DNA of 64,000 bases from positions 1,364,001 to 1,428,000 of the forward strand of contig NZ_OY776223.1 in assembly GCF_963675395.1 (NCBI RefSeq), in the 5' to 3' direction. Source of the DNA: an uncultured Vibrio sp. GTDB lineage: Bacteria; Pseudomonadota; Gammaproteobacteria; Enterobacterales; Vibrionaceae. Both the position numbers and the translations under genes were made by a program. The notes below the pieces were generated by a model, which was not told the DNA's origin, did not search any database, and saw nothing but the letters and a program-made list of their open reading frames with translations. Positions 9,003 to 17,311 of this stretch are shown piece after piece. Position 1 is the stretch's first letter. The number at the start of each line of letters is the position of its first letter.

Positions 9003-9335
9003 TCACCACTCCACGGCGCAAGGCTAGATATTATCCCTGAACATTAGACACTCACCTTGGTGTTAAGCAGAAATCAGGGGAAATAATGGAAAAACACCAA
9101 GTACCAGAAGTTTAACGTGTTTAATACGGTGATTTAAACTGCTCACTATCAACTTAGAGCAAGAGGTCACAAAGCGTTGGCAATAACCGCTGCTTCATCG
9201 TTCATATGTTTATTAATGAACGATGAAAAAGACATTAAAAGACGATTAGAAGCGATGAGGACTGAGTCGTAAACCACAGACCCAAGTAGGAATGACATAC
9301 TTGGGAATATAGAGTTTTATGCTAGCCGTGAGAAA
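9003..9335. other. arcB-yhcC intergenic region with nested inverted repeats
   Basis: 333 bp between the yhcC stop and the arcB start, both genes on minus, so the arcB promoter must lie here or upstream. No reading frame is convincing. It contains CCCTGA (9035-9040) / TCAGGG (9074-9079), CTTGGTGTT (9056-9064) / AACACCAAG (9093-9101), and a 12-bp perfect inverted repeat at 9194-9227. None is followed by a T-run, so they are not simple terminators. The set suggests a structured transcript or operators. Confidence 0.45.
9194..9227. repeat. 12-bp perfect inverted repeat upstream of arcB
   Basis: TTCATCGTTCAT (9194-9205) and its complement (9216-9227) flank a 10-base AT-rich spacer. No T-run follows on either strand, which argues against a terminator; an operator or RNA hairpin is possible. 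Confidence 0.6.
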
Positions 9336-10295
9336 CTAGGAATGAGTACATGCTTTGAGTTTAAGTTGGGGCTTTGTATAGATAAACGGCTTACCGGTTA
9401 AGCTTCCCTGAGCGCCTTCTATGTCCAATGCACGACCAATTTCTGTCATCGCCAGCCAACGGTTTTCACACCACAATGGGGAAAGCAACGTCGGACGACG
9501 TGCGGCAGAAGATACCCTGTGATAAACAATCTCCGCCGGAGTCATGCGGATTAATTCATTGGCAATGGCGACATACTCTTCTAGCTCAGGGGCTTCCAGC
9601 TTCCCAGCTCGCCACGCTTTAGCCATCGTGCTGCCTTCAACAATGTGCAAACCATGCAATTTGATGCCATCCGTCCCCACTTCAAGTACCTTCCTCATGG
9701 TTTCCACGTTATCTTGGCGGGTTTCTTTGGGTAAGCCTACGATCAAATGAGTACACACTTTAATGCCTAAAGCACGCGCTCGCTTGGTTATCTCAGCATA
9801 ACATTCGAAGTCGTGGCCACGGTTAATGTGCTTTAGGGTTTTATTATTAGCGGTTTGCAGGCCAAGCTCCAGCCAGATTTCATAACCTTGCTTGACGTAG
9901 TCGGACAACAGTTCTAGCACAGAATCTGGAACACAATCAGGACGGGTTCCCACACACAAACCAACGATATCTGCCGCTTTTAGTGCTTCTTCATACATTC
10001 TCTTAAGCACTTGAACTTCAGCATAAGTACTCGTGTAGGCCTGAAAATAGGCGAGATACTTTTTCGCACGTTGGATCTCCCCAGCACGATCACTGAGTTG
10101 ATCATGAATGCTTTTGACCTGTACTTCCTCGTCGGAAAAAGACGCAACATTACAAAATGTGCACCCTCCTCGGCCTATCGTGCCATCTCGATTCGGGCAG
10201 CTAAATCCACCATGCAATGTTAATTTATGAACTTTTTCGCCATAGCGACGCTGAAGATCTTGGCCTAATGTGTTGACCAACTCATGTAACTGCAT
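9336..10295 (-). CDS. yhcC: YhcC-family radical SAM protein (TIGR01212 type)
   Basis: A 319-residue radical-SAM enzyme of uncertain substrate; E. coli YhcC is about 309 long. Residues 28-50 (HGGFSCPNRDGTIGRGG, then CTFCNV) hold three cysteines in the widely spaced Cys...CxxC arrangement of this family for the 4Fe-4S cluster that cleaves S-adenosylmethionine. GLCVGTRPDCVPD, EIWLELGLQTANN and THLIVGLPKET are typical radical-SAM barrel segments. I start at 10295 (MQLHELVNTLGQDLQRRYG), where GGTGGAAG lies upstream; an open 34-codon extension looks non-coding. The order arcB-yhcC-gltB is also found in E. coli. Confidence 0.92.
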   Translation of the reverse strand: MQLHELVNTLGQDLQRRYGEKVHKLTLHGGFSCPNRDGTIGRGGCTFCNVASFSDEEVQVKSIHDQLSDRAGEIQRAKKYLAYFQAYTSTYAEVQVLKRMYEEALKAADIVGLCVGTRPDCVPDSVLELLSDYVKQGYEIWLELGLQTANNKTLKHINRGHDFECYAEITKRARALGIKVCTHLIVGLPKETRQDNVETMRKVLEVGTDGIKLHGLHIVEGSTMAKAWRAGKLEAPELEEYVAIANELIRMTPAEIVYHRVSSAARRPTLLSPLWCENRWLAMTEIGRALDIEGAQGSLTGKPFIYTKPQLKLKACTHS

Positions 10296-10850
10296 AAACT
10301 TCCACCAAGCAAAAATCGAAATCAATCTCACTACGATCCGTGTAAATAAATTACATCCTTGCAAGAAAAGACACAGAATATTAATCAATCCGAACAAGAT
10401 ACAGACTGGTTAAAATCAATAAACCTGCATAAATACATATAAAAACCGGCAATGTTACGTAATTGTTAAACAAAAAATGCATAATTAAACAAAAAAAATG
10501 GGTCACAACGTCGACTTTTCGTTGCATTCCGAAGTAACAAAATTGTAGGATACTTACGCATCCCCGTCGTTTTTGTCATTTTGGTTACAACATGGACTGC
10601 GGGGTTTGTCGGTGTTATCCCACTCCTACCTATATAAGTCACCAGTAAGTGGCAAATAATAAAGAGATATCACCAAGGATTGTTTTTCTCGCAACACTTT
10701 TCCTGCGAGATACGGAAAGGAATCAAGACTGGTCAACCGCGATCAGTGGCGAATCATAAATATAAAGGACAAGGCGCAAAGTAAATTTAACTAGACAGGC
10801 TCAGTCTGTCTGGAGTTTTCGCGTCTACATTGAACTGGAAGGATGTATCT
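10296..10850 (+). other. Long leader/promoter region of the first gltBD operon
   Basis: 555 bp without a gene, divergent between yhcC and gltB. A weak plus-strand promoter candidate is TTGTCG (10606-10611) with TATATA (10631-10636), spacer 19. Downstream, about 215 bp of probable untranslated leader contain hairpins CTCGCA/TGCGAG (10688-10693, 10704-10709) and 10791-10813. No leader reading frame is obvious. I cannot match this to a known riboswitch class. Confidence 0.4.
10791..10813 (+). other. Hairpin just upstream of gltB (first copy)
   Basis: CTAGACAG (10791-10798) can pair with CTGTCTGG (10806-10813, one G-U pair) around a 7-base loop; AGTTTTCGCG follows. The T-run is only four, so this would be a weak terminator at most. 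It ends 37 bp before the gltB ATG. Confidence 0.45.
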
Positions 10851-13800
10851 ATGGTAGATAGAGAGCAAAATTCACAGGGTCTATACACTCCAGAGCTGGA
10901 GCATGACGCTTGTGGTATCGGTTTTGTTGCTCACCTTAAAAACCGTAAATCTCATGAAGTAGTAACGCAAGCATTAGATATGCTGGCTCGAATGGAACAC
11001 CGTGGTGGTCAAGGTTGTGACCCATGCAGCGGTGACGGCGCCGGTATCTTGCTTCAGAAACCTCATGAATTTCTATTAGAAGAAGCCGTTAAACTGGGCA
11101 TTAAACTGCCTTCGTTCGAAAAATACGGTGTTGGTGTCGTTCTTTTCCCGAAAGACGAATACAAACGTGAACAATGCCGTGACATCCTAGAGCGTAATGC
11201 CAAGCGCCTGGATCTGGAAGTTCTTGGCTACCGCGTACTTCCAGTAGATAATTCTATGCTTGGTGCTGACCCGCTTAGCACGGAGCCTCAATTCGAACAT
11301 GTATTTATCTCTGGCGGTCCAGGTGTAACACCTGAGGAACTGGAACGTAAATTGTACGTTCTACGTAACTATACAGTACGTGTCTGCCTGGAAAGCGTAT
11401 CGAATATCAAAGACGAGTTTTATATCAACTCTATGTCGTACAAGACTCTGGTATATAAAGGCCAGCTGACGACAGAACAGGTACCACAGTATTTCCTTGA
11501 CCTGCAGAACCCAACAATGGTGACTGCACTGGCACTGGTACACTCTCGTTTCTCTACCAATACATTCCCAAGATGGCGCCTGGCTCAGCCTTTCCGCTAT
11601 ATCGCTCACAACGGTGAAATTAATACAGTTCGCGGTAACCTGAACTGGATGAAAGCCCGTGAAGCGATCATCGAATCAGATCTGTTCACTCAGGCTGAAA
11701 TCGATATGCTGCTGCCTATCTGTCAAGAAGGCATGTCTGATTCAGCCAACTTTGATATGGCACTGGAACTGCTGGTTCTTTCTGGCCGTAGCCTGCCTCA
11801 CGCGCTGATGATGATGATTCCTGAAGCATGGCAGGAAAATAAAAACATGGATCCTAAGCGTCGTGCTTTCTATCAGTACCACGCAAACGTGATGGAACCA
11901 TGGGATGGCCCTGCATCAGTATGTTTTACTGATGGTGTTCAAGTAGGTGCAACACTTGACCGTAACGGTCTACGTCCTTCTCGCTACACAGTAACTAAGG
12001 ATAACTTCCTAGTTATGGCGTCAGAGTCTGGCGTAGTAGAAATCGCACCTGACAATGTTGAATTCCGTGGTCGCCTGCAACCAGGCCGTATCTTTGTTGC
12101 GGACCTAGAGCAAGGTCGAATCATTTCTGACGAAGAAGTGAAAGACACCATCGCCACCTCTCAACCATACGATAAATGGGTTGAAGAGAACCTTCTTAGC
12201 CTGAAAAAACTGCCAGATGCTAGCAACCAGTTTAGCCAGCCTAAACCGGAACATCTTCTGCATCGCCAACAAGCATTTGGCGTGAGCTCAGAAGAAGTGA
12301 ACGAAATCATCGTTCCAATGGCAAACGATGGTAAAGAACCATTATCTGCGATGGGTGCGGACTGGCCACTAGCCGTCCTGTCTCACCAATCTCAGCATCT
12401 ATCGAACTACTTCAAGCAGCTGTTTGCTCAGGTAACCAACCCACCGATCGACCCGATCCGTGAGCGCATGGTTATGTCCCTGAACACCTACTTGGGTAAA
12501 GACCAAAACCTACTGACCGAAACACCACTTCACTGTCAGAAGGTAGAGCTGGAATCTCCAGTATTGGCTAACTCTGAGCTTGAGAAACTACGTGCTATCG
12601 ATAACGAGCACTTACAAGCGAAGACGCTGGATATCGTATTCCAGGCAAGCGAAGACAAAGGAAAACTTGAGCGCGCACTAAAACGTATCTGCCAATACGC
12701 AGAAGACGCAGTGAACGACGGCTACTCAATTATCCTACTGACAGACCGTGCAGTAAACTCTAACCACGCGGCTATCCCAGCAATGCTGGCGGTTGGTGCA
12801 GTACACCACCACCTGATTCGTAAAGGTCTGCGTGCTAAGTGTGACATCGTGGTCGAAACGGGGGACGCGCGTGAAACTCACCACTTCGCGACTCTACTGG
12901 GTTACGGTGCAAACGCGGTTAACCCTTACTTGGTAATCGAAAGTATCATCGAACTACAGCGTACGAAAAAGCTCGATCCTGAAGCAAACCCAAGCGATTT
13001 GTTCAACAACTACCGTAATGCCGTTAACGGTGGCTTGCTGAAAATCTTCTCTAAAATGGGTATCTCAACGCTGCAGTCTTACCATGGCGCACAGATCTTC
13101 GAAGCGCTTGGTATTCACAAGTCCGTTGTAGACAAATACTTTACCGGTACGGTTTCTCGTATTCAGGGTCTGACTCTGGACGACATCGCAAAAGAAGTAT
13201 TGGTTCGTCACCGTATCGGCTACCCACAACGCGACATTCCAATTCAAATGCTGGATGTGGGCGGTGTTTACCAATGGAAACAACGTGGTGAGAAACACCT
13301 GTTCAACCCAGAAACGATTTCTCTGCTACAGCAATCGACTCGTAACAAAGACTACGATCAGTTCAAGCAGTACGCGAGCGCAGTGGACAAACAAGGCGAC
13401 AACGCCGTTACGCTTCGTAGCCAGTTAGAGTTCATTAAGAACCCGGCTGGTTCTATCTCTATCGACGAAGTTGAACCTCTTGAGAGCATCGTAAAACGCT
13501 TTGCAACAGGTGCAATGTCATTTGGTTCGATCTCTCACGAAGCACACTCAACACTGGCTGTTGCGATGAACCGCCTGGGCGCAAAATCCAACTCGGGTGA
13601 AGGTGGTGAAGACCCAATTCGCTTCGAGCGTAAAGAAAACGGCGACTGGGAACGCTCAGCAATCAAACAGGTTGCATCAGGTCGTTTCGGCGTGACTTCT
13701 TACTACCTGACTAACGCCGATGAGCTTCAAATCAAGATGGCTCAAGGTGCGAAACCAGGTGAAGGTGGTCAGCTACCAGGCGATAAAGTCGATGACTGGA

Positions 13801-15389
13801 TCGGTGCAACTCGTCACTCAACTCCAGGCGTAGGTTTGATTTCTCCACCGCCACACCACGATATCTACTCAATCGAAGATTTGGCTCAGCTGATCTACGA
13901 CTTGAAGAACGCGAACCGTGCAGGCCGTGTTAACGTGAAACTGGTATCTGAAGCAGGCGTTGGTACCATCGCATCAGGTGTAGCGAAAGCAAAAGCAGAC
14001 GTTGTACTGATCGCTGGTTTCGATGGCGGTACAGGTGCGTCGCCAATTTCTTCGATTCGTCACACTGGTCTTCCTTGGGAACTGGGTTTGGCAGAAACAC
14101 ACCAAACACTGCTGAAGAATGGTCTGCGTAACCGTATCGTTGTTCAGGCTGACGGCCAGATGAAAACACCTCGTGACCTTGCAATCGCAACGCTACTAGG
14201 TGCTGAAGAATGGGGCGTGGCAACAGCAGCATTGGTTGTTGAAGGCTGTATCATGATGCGTAAGTGTCATAAGAACACCTGTCCAGTTGGTATCGCAACT
14301 CAGAACAAAACGCTGCGTGAACGCTTTGATGGCCGCGTAGAAGACGTTGTGACCTTCTTCCAGTACATGGCTCAAGGTCTGCGTGAAATCATGGCTGAAC
14401 TTGGTTTCCGCACTATCGACGAGATGGTTGGCCAAGGCCAGAAACTGCGTGTTCGCCAAAACGTTTCGCACTGGAAATACAAGAACCTGGATCTGTCCCC
14501 TGTTCTACACGTTGAGCAACCACGTGAAGCAGATGGTGTACACAACCAAACCGTACAGAACCACAACCTTGAATCGGTACTTGACCGCAAACTGATCCAA
14601 GCCGCGATTCCGGCTCTGGAGAAAGGTGAAGCAGTCAACGCAGAGTTCCCTATCGTCAACACTGACCGCTCTGCGGGTACTATGTTGTCAAATGAGATTT
14701 CGAAGGTGTACAAAGACCAAGGTCTGCCACAACCAATGAACGTGAAGTTCACCGGTTCTGCTGGTCAGTCATTCGGTGCATTCCTTGCGAAAGGCGTGAA
14801 GTTCGAAGTTGAAGGTGACGCGAACGACTACTGGGGTAAAGGCTTGTCTGGCGGTACCTTAGTACTGTACCCAGATGCGAACTCTAGCATTGTTGCTGAA
14901 GACAACATCATCGTAGGTAACGTATGTTTCTATGGTGCAACCTCTGGTGAATCTTTCATTCGCGGTATGGCTGGTGAGCGTTTCTGTGTTCGTAACTCTG
15001 GCGCGAAAGTTGTGGTTGAAGGCGTGGGTGACCACGGCTGTGAATACATGACTGGTGGTGCAGCGATTATTCTTGGTTCAACAGGTCGCAACTTTGCTGC
15101 TGGTATGAGCGGTGGTGTAGCGTACGTATGGGATAAGTCAGGTGACTTCGAGTCCAAACTGAACCCAGAACTCGTTGACCTGGATCCTATCGAACAAGAA
15201 GACAAAGATCTGTTACTAGACATGTTAACTAAGCATGTTCAATTCACAGGAAGTGAAGTTGCTCAGTCTTTCCTAGACAACTTTGAAGCTAGCCTAGCCT
15301 CTATGGTTAAGGTAATGCCGCGCGATTACAAAGCGGTACTTCAAAAGCGTAAAGCTGAGGCACAACAAACTGAAGCGGAGGCAGTGTAA
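10851..15389 (+). CDS. gltB: Glutamate synthase (NADPH) large subunit, first, divergent copy
   Basis: Converts 2-oxoglutarate and glutamine to two glutamates, with electrons from the small subunit. The protein is 1512 residues. After a 20-residue propeptide the catalytic Cys21 (HDACGIGFVAH) starts the Ntn-type glutaminase domain (about 21-420, with MEHRGGQG and [12 protein letters not shown]). A central domain follows, then the FMN-binding synthase domain ([39 protein letters not shown]), the 3Fe-4S cysteines in GCIMMRKCHKNTCPVG, and the C-terminal glycine-rich beta helix (about 1240-1480). Start 10851 is set by GGAAGGA 7 bp upstream. It differs throughout from the second copy at 17312, which is the E. 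coli-like one. Its stop overlaps the gltD start by one base. Confidence 0.95.
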   Translation: MVDREQNSQGLYTPELEHDACGIGFVAHLKNRKSHEVVTQALDMLARMEHRGGQGCDPCSGDGAGILLQKPHEFLLEEAVKLGIKLPSFEKYGVGVVLFPKDEYKREQCRDILERNAKRLDLEVLGYRVLPVDNSMLGADPLSTEPQFEHVFISGGPGVTPEELERKLYVLRNYTVRVCLESVSNIKDEFYINSMSYKTLVYKGQLTTEQVPQYFLDLQNPTMVTALALVHSRFSTNTFPRWRLAQPFRYIAHNGEINTVRGNLNWMKAREAIIESDLFTQAEIDMLLPICQEGMSDSANFDMALELLVLSGRSLPHALMMMIPEAWQENKNMDPKRRAFYQYHANVMEPWDGPASVCFTDGVQVGATLDRNGLRPSRYTVTKDNFLVMASESGVVEIAPDNVEFRGRLQPGRIFVADLEQGRIISDEEVKDTIATSQPYDKWVEENLLSLKKLPDASNQFSQPKPEHLLHRQQAFGVSSEEVNEIIVPMANDGKEPLSAMGADWPLAVLSHQSQHLSNYFKQLFAQVTNPPIDPIRERMVMSLNTYLGKDQNLLTETPLHCQKVELESPVLANSELEKLRAIDNEHLQAKTLDIVFQASEDKGKLERALKRICQYAEDAVNDGYSIILLTDRAVNSNHAAIPAMLAVGAVHHHLIRKGLRAKCDIVVETGDARETHHFATLLGYGANAVNPYLVIESIIELQRTKKLDPEANPSDLFNNYRNAVNGGLLKIFSKMGISTLQSYHGAQIFEALGIHKSVVDKYFTGTVSRIQGLTLDDIAKEVLVRHRIGYPQRDIPIQMLDVGGVYQWKQRGEKHLFNPETISLLQQSTRNKDYDQFKQYASAVDKQGDNAVTLRSQLEFIKNPAGSISIDEVEPLESIVKRFATGAMSFGSISHEAHSTLAVAMNRLGAKSNSGEGGEDPIRFERKENGDWERSAIKQVASGRFGVTSYYLTNADELQIKMAQGAKPGEGGQLPGDKVDDWIGATRHSTPGVGLISPPPHHDIYSIEDLAQLIYDLKNANRAGRVNVKLVSEAGVGTIASGVAKAKADVVLIAGFDGGTGASPISSIRHTGLPWELGLAETHQTLLKNGLRNRIVVQADGQMKTPRDLAIATLLGAEEWGVATAALVVEGCIMMRKCHKNTCPVGIATQNKTLRERFDGRVEDVVTFFQYMAQGLREIMAELGFRTIDEMVGQGQKLRVRQNVSHWKYKNLDLSPVLHVEQPREADGVHNQTVQNHNLESVLDRKLIQAAIPALEKGEAVNAEFPIVNTDRSAGTMLSNEISKVYKDQGLPQPMNVKFTGSAGQSFGAFLAKGVKFEVEGDANDYWGKGLSGGTLVLYPDANSSIVAEDNIIVGNVCFYGATSGESFIRGMAGERFCVRNSGAKVVVEGVGDHGCEYMTGGAAIILGSTGRNFAAGMSGGVAYVWDKSGDFESKLNPELVDLDPIEQEDKDLLLDMLTKHVQFTGSEVAQSFLDNFEASLASMVKVMPRDYKAVLQKRKAEAQQTEAEAV

Positions 15390-16858
15390 TGGGTAAGCCT
15401 ACTGGATTTTTAGAGCATGGTCGTGAACTTCCACAGAAGATCGATCCCGCTGAACGTATCAAGAACAACAAAGAGTTCGTTCTGAACGAGGAGTTTGGTA
15501 GCAAGATCAATACTCAGGCTTCTCGCTGTATGGACTGTGGCGTGCCGTTTTGTCATAACGGCTGCCCGATTGGTAACATCATCCCAGAATTTAACGATGC
15601 GGTTTACCGCGATAGCTGGGAAGAAGCATGGAACATTCTAAGCTCGACTAACAACTTCCCTGAATTTACGGGTCGTGTATGTCCTGCACCGTGTGAAAGT
15701 TCTTGTGTACTTGGTATTAACCAAGACCCAATCACCATCTGTAACATTGAGAAAACCATCGTGGAAACGGCGTATCGTGAAGGATACGCCAAACCAAAAA
15801 CGCCACGCTCTCGTACAGGTAAAACCGTTGCAATCATCGGTTCAGGCCCTGCAGGTCTGGCTGCAGCTGAACAGCTGAACAGCGCGGGTCACTCAGTGAC
15901 GGTATTTGAACGAGACGAAAAAGTCGGCGGTCTGCTACGTTTTGGTATCCCTGACTTTAAGCTCAGCATGGAAGTGATTGATCGTAAGATCAACCTGATG
16001 GCTGAAGCGGGTGTGGAATTCAAAGTGAACCAACACGTTGGTGTTGACGTGAACGCTCAGCAGTTACGTCAAGAATACGATGTGGTACTACTGACTGGCG
16101 GTTCGACCGTTCCTCGTGACCTTCCGGTACCGGGACGTGAGCTAAACGGCGTTTACTTCGCAATGCAGTTCCTTGGTCAAAACAACCGCCGTGCAAACAA
16201 CATGGATCTAAAAACAGAAGAGATTCATGCCGCAGGCAAACACGTTGTCGTTATCGGTGGTGGTGATACAGGCTCTGACTGTGTTGGTACCTCAAACCGT
16301 CACGGTGCAGCGAGTGTGACTCAAGTTGAGATCATGCCAATTCCACCAGAAAAACGCCCTGCGAATATGCCGTGGCCTCAGTACCCAATGATCCTCCGTA
16401 CTTCAACTTCTCACGAAGAAGGGGTAGATCGTCACTGGAACATCCTTACTAAAGAGTTCATTGGTAACGATAAAGGTGAAGTAACGGGTCTGCGTATTGC
16501 TGACATCGTATGGGAAGATGCAAAATCTGGCGAGCGCCCAAGCTTCAAAGAAGTCGAAGGCAGTGAGCGAGTAATTCCATGTGACATGGCTTTCCTAGCG
16601 ATGGGCTTCTTACATCCTGAACCAACAGGTGTGCTGGCTCAGCTAGACATCGCTCTTGATGATCGTGGCAATGTAGCAACTCAGGGCTTTGCGACTAACC
16701 AAGAAGGTGTTTTCGCTGCAGGCGATATGCGTACAGGTCAATCACTGGTGGTTCGTTGTATTAACGAAGGCCGTGAATGTGCTCGTTCTATCGATGAGTA
16801 CCTGATGGGCGGCACGCACCTAGAGGCCAAAGCAAACTCGCTAATGCTTTCAGCATAA
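15389..16858 (+). CDS. gltD: Glutamate synthase small subunit, first copy
   Basis: Flavoprotein partner of the preceding gltB; it takes electrons from NADPH through FAD and two 4Fe-4S clusters. The 489 residues begin MGKPTGFLEHGRELPQ, the form I associate with Gram-positive, plant and actinobacterial GOGATs rather than the E. coli [10 protein letters not shown] form. Cysteine clusters are RCMDCGVPFCHNGCP (about 47-61) and GRVCPAPCESSCVLG (about 95-109). The FAD fold is [15 protein letters not shown] near 150 and the NADPH fold VVIGGGDTGSDCVGT near 290. ATGGGT overlaps the gltB stop (TAATG), implying coupling and a matched pair. Confidence 0.95.
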   Translation: MGKPTGFLEHGRELPQKIDPAERIKNNKEFVLNEEFGSKINTQASRCMDCGVPFCHNGCPIGNIIPEFNDAVYRDSWEEAWNILSSTNNFPEFTGRVCPAPCESSCVLGINQDPITICNIEKTIVETAYREGYAKPKTPRSRTGKTVAIIGSGPAGLAAAEQLNSAGHSVTVFERDEKVGGLLRFGIPDFKLSMEVIDRKINLMAEAGVEFKVNQHVGVDVNAQQLRQEYDVVLLTGGSTVPRDLPVPGRELNGVYFAMQFLGQNNRRANNMDLKTEEIHAAGKHVVVIGGGDTGSDCVGTSNRHGAASVTQVEIMPIPPEKRPANMPWPQYPMILRTSTSHEEGVDRHWNILTKEFIGNDKGEVTGLRIADIVWEDAKSGERPSFKEVEGSERVIPCDMAFLAMGFLHPEPTGVLAQLDIALDDRGNVATQGFATNQEGVFAAGDMRTGQSLVVRCINEGRECARSIDEYLMGGTHLEAKANSLMLSA

Positions 16859-16892
16859 TAGGAGGAGATACACTCCTACCTCTTTCTGAGTT

Positions 16893-16927
16893 TTGAACAG
16901 CCAATAATTATATTGTTGGCTGTTCAA
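16893..16927 (+). repeat. 12-bp inverted repeat after gltD (first copy)
   Basis: TTGAACAGCCAA (16893-16904) and its complement (16916-16927) form a perfect stem with an 11-base loop, 34 bp after the gltD stop. No T-run follows; a true terminator comes 38 bp later. It could protect the 3' end of the mRNA. Confidence 0.6.
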
Positions 16928-16964
16928 CGAGAAAGAAAACAATTCCTTCCAATCTTTCTATTTT

Positions 16965-16991
16965 GACCAGCATTTTATGCTGGTCTTTTTT
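16965..16991 (+). terminator. Terminator of the first gltBD operon
   Basis: GACCAGCA (16965-16972), 5-base loop, TGCTGGTC (16978-16985), then six T. It ends transcription of gltBD copy 1 before the second GOGAT operon, so the two are probably independent units. Confidence 0.9.
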
Positions 16992-17123
16992 ATTCCCCAC
17001 GGTAGCAAATGTTACTTTCTTGTAACATGTGAATTTATATCCAATTGAAATAATTAAATAATTTCAACTAATTAAATGGTAAATCTCTGATTCACGTGAT
17101 TATCCACTAATAACTTGACCTTT

Positions 17124-17148
17124 TTCACAATAAGCTATAGCTTGTGAA
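17124..17148 (+). promoter_or_regulatory. Palindrome over the probable promoter of the second gltBD operon
   Basis: TTCACAA (17124-17130) and TTGTGAA (17142-17148) are perfect complements around TAAGCTATAGC, itself nearly palindromic. A -35-like TTGACC lies at 17115-17120. Being 25 bp long and within a probable promoter, it looks like an operator for a dimeric regulator; the protein is unknown. In the rest of the 450-bp gap (16859-17311) I see the two hairpins after gltD and an AT-rich leader. Confidence 0.5.
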
Positions 17149-17311
17149 GTTGATGAAAATAAAACAGTCAAAAATTGTTAAATATTTCACGCCTATTTTT
17201 GAATAAATATACATAAAAATACAAAAAATGACGCATAGTTAGTCATCATTATCAACATAAGCAGTGTTGATGCATCTGTCGGGATGACAGATAAGCAAAG
17301 GGAGAATTGCA

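Noticed and set aside
9194..9227. 12-bp inverted repeat read as a terminator
   Set aside because: No T-run on either strand, and it stands upstream of arcB rather than after a gene end.
10296..10397. N-terminal extension of YhcC by 34 residues with a hydrophobic start
   Set aside because: The family starts at MQLHELV; the upstream part resembles no signal peptide needed for a cytoplasmic radical-SAM enzyme.
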